NCBI GenBank assembly: GCA_963648435.1
Contig: CAVJDT010000036.1
Span: 1-18,870, forward strand
From: UMGS75 sp963648435
GTDB lineage: Bacteria > Bacillota_I > Bacilli_A > ML615J-28 > CAG-313
Direction: 5' to 3'
DNA: 18,870 nucleotides
Shown piece by piece: positions 13,976 to 18,870 of this stretch. Below the pieces are notes generated by a model that saw only the letters and a list, made by a program, of their open reading frames with translations, was not told where the DNA came from and did no database searches. Positions within the stretch are counted from its first letter, which is position 1; each line of letters begins with the position of its first letter. Made by a program: the position numbers and the translations under genes.

Positions 13976-15223
13976 ATGAAATACAAAGTAACAGGAAGCA
14001 ACCCAGTAAATGGTACTATTAAAATAAGTGGTTCTAAAAATGCTAGTTTACCAATTATTGTTGCATCGACACTAACCAAAGAATGTGTAATTCTAGAGAA
14101 CGTTCCATTAATATCTGATGTTATCAATATGATAAGACTATTAGATAGTATTGATGTAACTACTAAATATGAATATGCCACAAGAAGATTAATTATTCAT
14201 GCTAAAAAAATAAAATCAGTTATTACATCTGATTATGTAAAGAAAATTAGAGCTTCATATTATTTAATAGGAGCACTAATATCTCGAAAACATCAAATAG
14301 AAATGACTTATCCAGGTGGTTGTGCATTTACGACTAGACCTATAGATATTCATTTAAGTGTTTTTGAACAACAAGGTGTAAAAATAGATATTGAAAATAC
14401 TCTAAAATTTAAAGTCAAAAACCTAAAACCAACGACTATTGATTTTCCTATGGTCACAGTAGGTGGCACCATTAATGCAATTTTATCATCAGTATATACC
14501 AAAGGTGAAACCATCCTTAATAATATTGCGGTAGAACCAGAAGTAATAGATGTAATTAACTTCATAAAACAAATGGGTGGAGATATCACTTTTGTTAGTA
14601 ATCAATCCATCAGTATAAAAGGCGTAAAAAAGCTTCATGGCACAACCTATAAAATAATGCCAGATAGAATTGAAGCAGGTAGTTATTTACTACTTGCAAT
14701 GGGAAATTCAAATAGTAAACTTACATTAATAAATGTAAACTTGCTAGATTTACAAAATGTTACAAAAGTAATAGAACAAATGGGTGGTGAATTTAGAGCG
14801 AAAAATAATGAACTAACATTAACTACACCTAATATAATAAAATCCATAAATTTAAAGACAGGACCATACCCAGCTTTTCCTACTGACCTTCAACCTATAA
14901 TTACAACGGTATTATTAAAGGCAAATGATACTTCCGTTGTAGAAGATTTAATATATCATGAGCGAATTAGCCACCTTAAAGAACTTAAAAAAATGAATGC
15001 TTCTATCTATTATGAAAACAAAAAAATAATCATTGAACCATCAATATTAAAAGCGGGAATTGTAAATGCTAGTGATTTACGCTGTGGGTTTGCCTTAATT
15101 GTTGCAAGCAATATGGCTAAAGGTACAACCACAATCAACAATGCTGAATACATAACTAGGGGTTATGAAGACTGCCTTAATAAATTAGATAGCATTAATA
15201 TTGCGTGTAATAAACAAATTTAA
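13976..15223 (+). CDS. murA: UDP-N-acetylglucosamine 1-carboxyvinyltransferase
   Basis: Catalyses the first committed step of peptidoglycan synthesis: transfer of enolpyruvate from PEP to UDP-GlcNAc, in the cytoplasm. At 415 residues it matches the family. Key residues are present: SGSKNASLPI with K21/N22; the catalytic cysteine C116 in YPGGCAFTTRPID, so it should be fosfomycin-sensitive, unlike Asp variants; EAGSYLLLA (233-241); FPTDLQP with D304; and an ITRGYEDCLNKL C-terminal arginine motif. A strong AAGAAGGAGATA ribosome site precedes ATG 13976. The gene stands apart from other wall genes, facing the CvpA-like gene with its own promoter. Firmicutes often carry two MurA copies; which one this is cannot be told from the window. 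It shows the organism makes or once made a wall. Confidence 0.93.
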   Translation: MKYKVTGSNPVNGTIKISGSKNASLPIIVASTLTKECVILENVPLISDVINMIRLLDSIDVTTKYEYATRRLIIHAKKIKSVITSDYVKKIRASYYLIGALISRKHQIEMTYPGGCAFTTRPIDIHLSVFEQQGVKIDIENTLKFKVKNLKPTTIDFPMVTVGGTINAILSSVYTKGETILNNIAVEPEVIDVINFIKQMGGDITFVSNQSISIKGVKKLHGTTYKIMPDRIEAGSYLLLAMGNSNSKLTLINVNLLDLQNVTKVIEQMGGEFRAKNNELTLTTPNIIKSINLKTGPYPAFPTDLQPIITTVLLKANDTSVVEDLIYHERISHLKELKKMNASIYYENKKIIIEPSILKAGIVNASDLRCGFALIVASNMAKGTTTINNAEYITRGYEDCLNKLDSINIACNKQI

Positions 15224-15233
15224 TGTTTAACTC

Positions 15234-15262
15234 TTTCAAAATAGCACAAAATATAGTATAAT
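15234..15262 (+). promoter_or_regulatory. Promoter of the CvpA-like gene
   Basis: A consensus TATAAT (15257-15262) stands 17 bp after a weak -35, TTTCAA (15234-15239). Transcription would start about 15 nt before ATG 15284. No terminator is visible after murA, so read-through is also possible. Confidence 0.55.
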
Positions 15263-15283
15263 TATGACAAAGGATGGTGTCTT

Positions 15284-18200
15284 ATGAACGATACAATATT
15301 TAAAGTGGGATTTATTATATTTGATGTAATTGTTTTAATATTTTTAATTCTCTATTTATTAGTTGCATACTTAAAAGGATGGAAAAGAACTTTATTAAAC
15401 CTATGTGCTTTTTTAATACCTTTTATTATTTATCTATTTATGGCTGATAAAATAGCAGAAATAGTTATGCAAATTAATTTACCAAGCATTGGTAGTATTC
15501 ATGATTTCGTATTAAATAAGGTAAAAGAAATTACCGAAAGCAATGTTGAAGGAGCCACACAAGAACTTTGTGAGAGTATAACAATTGCGATAGTACGTTT
15601 TGCCACATATTATGCATGCTTACTAATTTGCTTATTGCTTGCTCAAATCAATAGAATAATTTTTAGATGTACTCTTAAATGGTTTATTTATCCTGGTGGT
15701 GATTCAAAAGTAAAACCATCAATGCCATCACGCTTAATTTCACTTGGTATTGGTTTTGGACGTTTTATTTTCGCATCTATAATTTTGTTTTTCCCGATTT
15801 ATGGAATTATAAATGTTGCACAAACAGGCATTAAAGATTATACAGTTATTAATGAAATGACAAAAAAAGATGATCAAACCACAGTCAGTGAAGAAAACTT
15901 TGATTTAGAAGAACTAAGTGAAAAACTAAACGGTTCAATAGCTTATAAAACATTTACTATTACTAAAGATAAAGATACCGATTTAAGCATCCCTGCTAAA
16001 TACCTTGGTACAATTTTGAAAGTAAAAACATCAACGGGTAGTTATAACATTATCAAAGAATATGGTAACATCCATGCAACACTTAAAATTGTTTCAAGAA
16101 TGGAAATTAGTGAAGATGTAATATCATTTGAAAAGTTAACCAAGGATGATATAAAAATACTTCATAATACAATAGGCAAAACGAAACTCCTTAAATTGTT
16201 AGCCCCTACAATCAAAGAAAAACTAATTGAAAAGATGGAAAAAGAAGCACAAGACGTTACTTTGTTAGATGCAATTACTAATATGGATGCTAGTAAGGAA
16301 GCTGATATTTTAATAAAAGCTTTAAATGAATCACTCGATATCCTAGTAGGTTTAAAATTAAATGTCAACCATTTAGAAGATTTATTATTAGAAGAATCAC
16401 TTGTTACAAGTAGTGATAAAGTCCTAAATGTGTTAATGACATCTTCAATCGTTGTCAACTATGCCCTACCTAAATTAAGTGAAAAACTAATTGAACTAGT
16501 TGATGACCAAACTAAAGAAATGAATGTGGTATTATCACCTGAAAAATTAGAAACTTGTATTAAAACAGATGTATCAAGTGTTTTAGTTATTTACCAAAAA
16601 TTAGCAGAAAACAATAACTTACATAACTATATCTTTAATGATGGTGAGTTTATAACAGATACTGATTTAGCCGCAGCCACCCTAGAAGATGCAATTGATG
16701 AAGTGTTTGAATTATCAATAGTAAAAGGAAATGAAAAAACAATTATCAAATTTGCCTTAACCAAAGCAAAACAAGATAAATTATCATATGAAGTGTTATT
16801 TGAAGGTTTAAATCCTGACTGGCAAGAAGAAGGAAAAATAATTGGCAAAATAGTTAAAGAAGTAATGTTACTTCCTAAAGAAGCAAGAAATTTTGATAAC
16901 TTCTCTATAGAAACATTAGTGCTTAAAAACGATTCTAATGAATATGTGTATGATAGTGTAATTAAAGAAATATCAGAATCTAACATATTTAGATTAGTTA
17001 GTATAAATTTAATAGAAGCTTTTACAAATGATTCAGAAACAAGTAATATTAAAGAAATAGTTGAACTACTTAACATTGAAAATATTAAAAATGTATCATC
17101 TCAAGAATTCTATCAAGAACTAATAAATTTACTACAAATCCTCGATACAATTATTGATACCAATATTTTAGATGAAACAAAAGAATTAAATTTAACGGAA
17201 GAAAATGTTGAACTATTAATTACTAGAATTTTTGCTTCAATCCTTGTTAAAGGTAAAGAAAGTGAAATTGTAACCTACTTACTAGATAAAACAGACATAA
17301 ACACTAAACTACAAGAAATGGAAGTACCCCTAAATCTAGAAGATGTTAATTGGGAAACCGAACCAACAAAACTAATAGAAATATTCAATTCAATCATTGC
17401 TTTTGGTGATATTACATCAATTGACTTTAATCAAATTATTGCATCAAAAGATGAAAACACTAACCTTAAAATTGTAAGATTACTTACAGCTTTACGAGAT
17501 TCTGATATTTTTGGCACAGCCATATTTGATATGATTGACAAAATGGTTTCAAAAACTGAATATACAGATATAACAAATCTTTTCAATCTAAGAGCTTTAG
17601 AAAATACAACCCTTGAAGAATTTAAAGTAGAAATTTCAAATTTACTTGATATCATAGATTTAGTTAAAAAAACTGGTATCACTAATAAAGAAGAGTTGAA
17701 TGTTGATGAAGATACAATAGAAGCATTAATTACAAAAATCTTTGATTCTATTGTAACAAAAGGAAAAGAACCTGAAATCATCAACTATATTATGAATGAA
17801 TTAAATATTACCGAAACACTAGAAAATATGAATATTACCCTAGATTTATATGATAGTAATATTGATTGGGAAAAAGAACCAGCACATTTAATAGAAATAT
17901 TTAAAGCCATCATGAAGTTTGGAAACATCAATGAAATTGATTTTGGTACGTTAATGGAAGAACGAAACGAAACTACTCAAACCAATTTAGCAACATTGTT
18001 AAAAGCCCTTGATTCATCAGCTATTTTTAGTCCACATCTAAAAGATATGATTGAAAAAATGACTCTAAATGCAGGATATTCAATTATACTTGAAGATGAA
18101 GATATGCAAGAAATTCGTTTAAATGGTTGGGCCAATGAAGTAAAAGGCATATTTGAAGTCTTAGATATATGTGATGAAATATTATACGATTCTAGCACAT

Positions 18201-18721
18201 ACGATGTAGTAGATGGTGCTAAAGTTAAAGAACTAATGTTAACAGCGAGTACTTCTGTTATAGCAAGTGAAACCATTGGTGAAATTTTGATGTTAATGTT
18301 AGGTCAGTCTTACTTAAATATTAATCCAAAAGATGAAAATGGTAATTACAAATACGATTTCACAAACCGTCAAGTATTAAAAGATAACGCCGAAAGTGTT
18401 GGAAAATTAATTGATATTAAACATGCTTTAAGTGATGCTGAAAACGCTGATGAAAAAATCAAGAAATCAATAGCAGCAGTTAAAGACTTAAATAATGATG
18501 AAATCACAAAGGTTGCACTAAATGCATTTGTTGATAATAAAATAACAACAAATTTTGATACAATTGATTTTGAAAATGAAGGTCAAATTATTGAAGATGT
18601 ATATAATGAATATAACAAAGATCGTGAAAACTTCAATATTATAAATGAACCTGAATTAAAACAAAAAGTAGAAAACTCAGAAGTTGCTAAATACTTATTA
18701 CAAGAACTTGGCCTTATATAA
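15284..18721 (+). CDS. Large CvpA-like membrane protein with repeated helical modules
   Basis: The ribosome site AAAGGATGG precedes ATG 15284. Residues 1-180 hold about four membrane segments (8-29, 37-54, 100-125, 150-176), with the first pair, DVIVLIFLILYLLVAYLKGWKRTLLNL, reading like the start of the CvpA family. The remaining ~960 residues are acidic, predicted helical and lack Cys-rich or catalytic motifs. A module of about 175 residues recurs: W..E...LI.IF..I..FG.I..IDF, then LL.AL..S.IF...I.DMI.KM. Its tryptophans are at W690 and W862, a more diverged copy at W513, and a shortened one (NGWANEVKGIFEVLD) at W949. The large part is probably extracytoplasmic. CvpA domains are usually under 200 residues, so the long extension is unusual. 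Function unknown; a structural or surface-scaffold role is a guess. Confidence 0.75.
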   Translation: MNDTIFKVGFIIFDVIVLIFLILYLLVAYLKGWKRTLLNLCAFLIPFIIYLFMADKIAEIVMQINLPSIGSIHDFVLNKVKEITESNVEGATQELCESITIAIVRFATYYACLLICLLLAQINRIIFRCTLKWFIYPGGDSKVKPSMPSRLISLGIGFGRFIFASIILFFPIYGIINVAQTGIKDYTVINEMTKKDDQTTVSEENFDLEELSEKLNGSIAYKTFTITKDKDTDLSIPAKYLGTILKVKTSTGSYNIIKEYGNIHATLKIVSRMEISEDVISFEKLTKDDIKILHNTIGKTKLLKLLAPTIKEKLIEKMEKEAQDVTLLDAITNMDASKEADILIKALNESLDILVGLKLNVNHLEDLLLEESLVTSSDKVLNVLMTSSIVVNYALPKLSEKLIELVDDQTKEMNVVLSPEKLETCIKTDVSSVLVIYQKLAENNNLHNYIFNDGEFITDTDLAAATLEDAIDEVFELSIVKGNEKTIIKFALTKAKQDKLSYEVLFEGLNPDWQEEGKIIGKIVKEVMLLPKEARNFDNFSIETLVLKNDSNEYVYDSVIKEISESNIFRLVSINLIEAFTNDSETSNIKEIVELLNIENIKNVSSQEFYQELINLLQILDTIIDTNILDETKELNLTEENVELLITRIFASILVKGKESEIVTYLLDKTDINTKLQEMEVPLNLEDVNWETEPTKLIEIFNSIIAFGDITSIDFNQIIASKDENTNLKIVRLLTALRDSDIFGTAIFDMIDKMVSKTEYTDITNLFNLRALENTTLEEFKVEISNLLDIIDLVKKTGITNKEELNVDEDTIEALITKIFDSIVTKGKEPEIINYIMNELNITETLENMNITLDLYDSNIDWEKEPAHLIEIFKAIMKFGNINEIDFGTLMEERNETTQTNLATLLKALDSSAIFSPHLKDMIEKMTLNAGYSIILEDEDMQEIRLNGWANEVKGIFEVLDICDEILYDSSTYDVVDGAKVKELMLTASTSVIASETIGEILMLMLGQSYLNINPKDENGNYKYDFTNRQVLKDNAESVGKLIDIKHALSDAENADEKIKKSIAAVKDLNNDEITKVALNAFVDNKITTNFDTIDFENEGQIIEDVYNEYNKDRENFNIINEPELKQKVENSEVAKYLLQELGLI

Positions 18722-18726
18722 GCAAA

Positions 18727-18752
18727 AAAAGAGTTAGGAAACTAGCTCTTTT
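18727..18752 (+). terminator. Terminator of the CvpA-like gene
   Basis: AAAAGAGTTAG (18727-18737) pairs with CTAGCTCTTTT (18742-18752; one G-U pair) over a GAAA loop: an 11-bp stem whose own 3' arm ends in TTTT. Confidence 0.85.
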
Positions 18753-18779
18753 GGTTATATATAAATATCAGTTATACCT

Positions 18780-18807
18780 TTTACAAAATGGATGTGTCTT
18801 ATATAAT
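18780..18807 (+). promoter_or_regulatory. Promoter of the gene at the window end
   Basis: TTTACA (18780-18785, five of six consensus bases) and TATAAT (18802-18807, consensus) are 16 bp apart. Confidence 0.7.
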
Positions 18808-18832
18808 GTATGGGTAAAAAAAGGAGGACAAA

Positions 18833-18870
18833 ATGCAAAAAAGTAAAATATTAAAAAGTTCTAAACTATT
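18833..18870 (+). CDS. Start of an unidentified gene, cut by the window end
   Basis: A strong ribosome site, AAAGGAGGA (18820-18828), lies 5 nt before ATG 18833 and a good promoter stands upstream. The 12 visible codons read MQKSKILKSSKL, too short to identify; a basic start fits a signal peptide or a DNA/RNA-binding protein equally well. Confidence 0.6.
   Translation, partial: MQKSKILKSSKL

Noticed and set aside
1..18870. CRISPR arrays, tRNA or rRNA genes, insertion sequences, a defence system
   Set aside because: No regular short direct repeats with spacers, no cloverleaf or rRNA-like stretches and no transposase motifs were seen; the CHAT-like domain is in an exported protein, so it is not called a defence gene.

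Overview
The window is AT-rich DNA from a bacterium that uses the standard genetic code: TGA ends genes such as the cysK-like gene, and tryptophan is TGG throughout. Strong AGGAGG-type ribosome sites, TATAAT-type promoters, lipobox lipoproteins, a peptidoglycan gene (murA), BspA-type leucine-rich repeats and an EpsC-type serine acetyltransferase suggest a low-GC Firmicute/Bacilli lineage, plausibly an uncultured gut anaerobe. This placement is inference; no rRNA or other marker gene is present.

Layout. Positions 1-447 hold two terminators, then a strong extended -10 promoter, a leader that can form either a terminator or an alternative pairing, and an unusually GC-rich 21-codon short ORF. The transcript runs into a secreted DNRLRE / ricin-lectin / CHAT-like (caspase-fold) protein broken by a one-base frameshift near 703, and then into a lipoprotein (2991-3863) that ends at a terminator. 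Next come a two-gene cysteine biosynthesis operon (cysK then cysE/epsC, overlapping by ATGA), a membrane protein joining a HAAS/DUF1700-like domain to a DUF4097-like beta domain (5746-7695), and a 1241-residue BspA-type leucine-rich repeat surface protein (7839-11564). A bidirectional terminator separates the last from a convergent minus-strand operon of aspartase and M55 D-aminopeptidase. Divergent from this operon lie murA (13976-15223) and a 1145-residue CvpA-like membrane protein with a long repetitive helical region (15284-18721). The first codons of another gene begin at 18833.

How the genes work together. Two themes stand out. The first is cell-surface biology: four large exported or membrane-anchored proteins, one exported lipoprotein and a wall-synthesis enzyme. 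The second is amino-acid metabolism: cysteine synthesis from serine, peptide breakdown by a D-aminopeptidase and aspartate deamination to fumarate. The least ordinary parts are the 5' leader with its lectin/CHAT-like/lipoprotein operon, and the repeated W-E-LI modules in the last complete gene.
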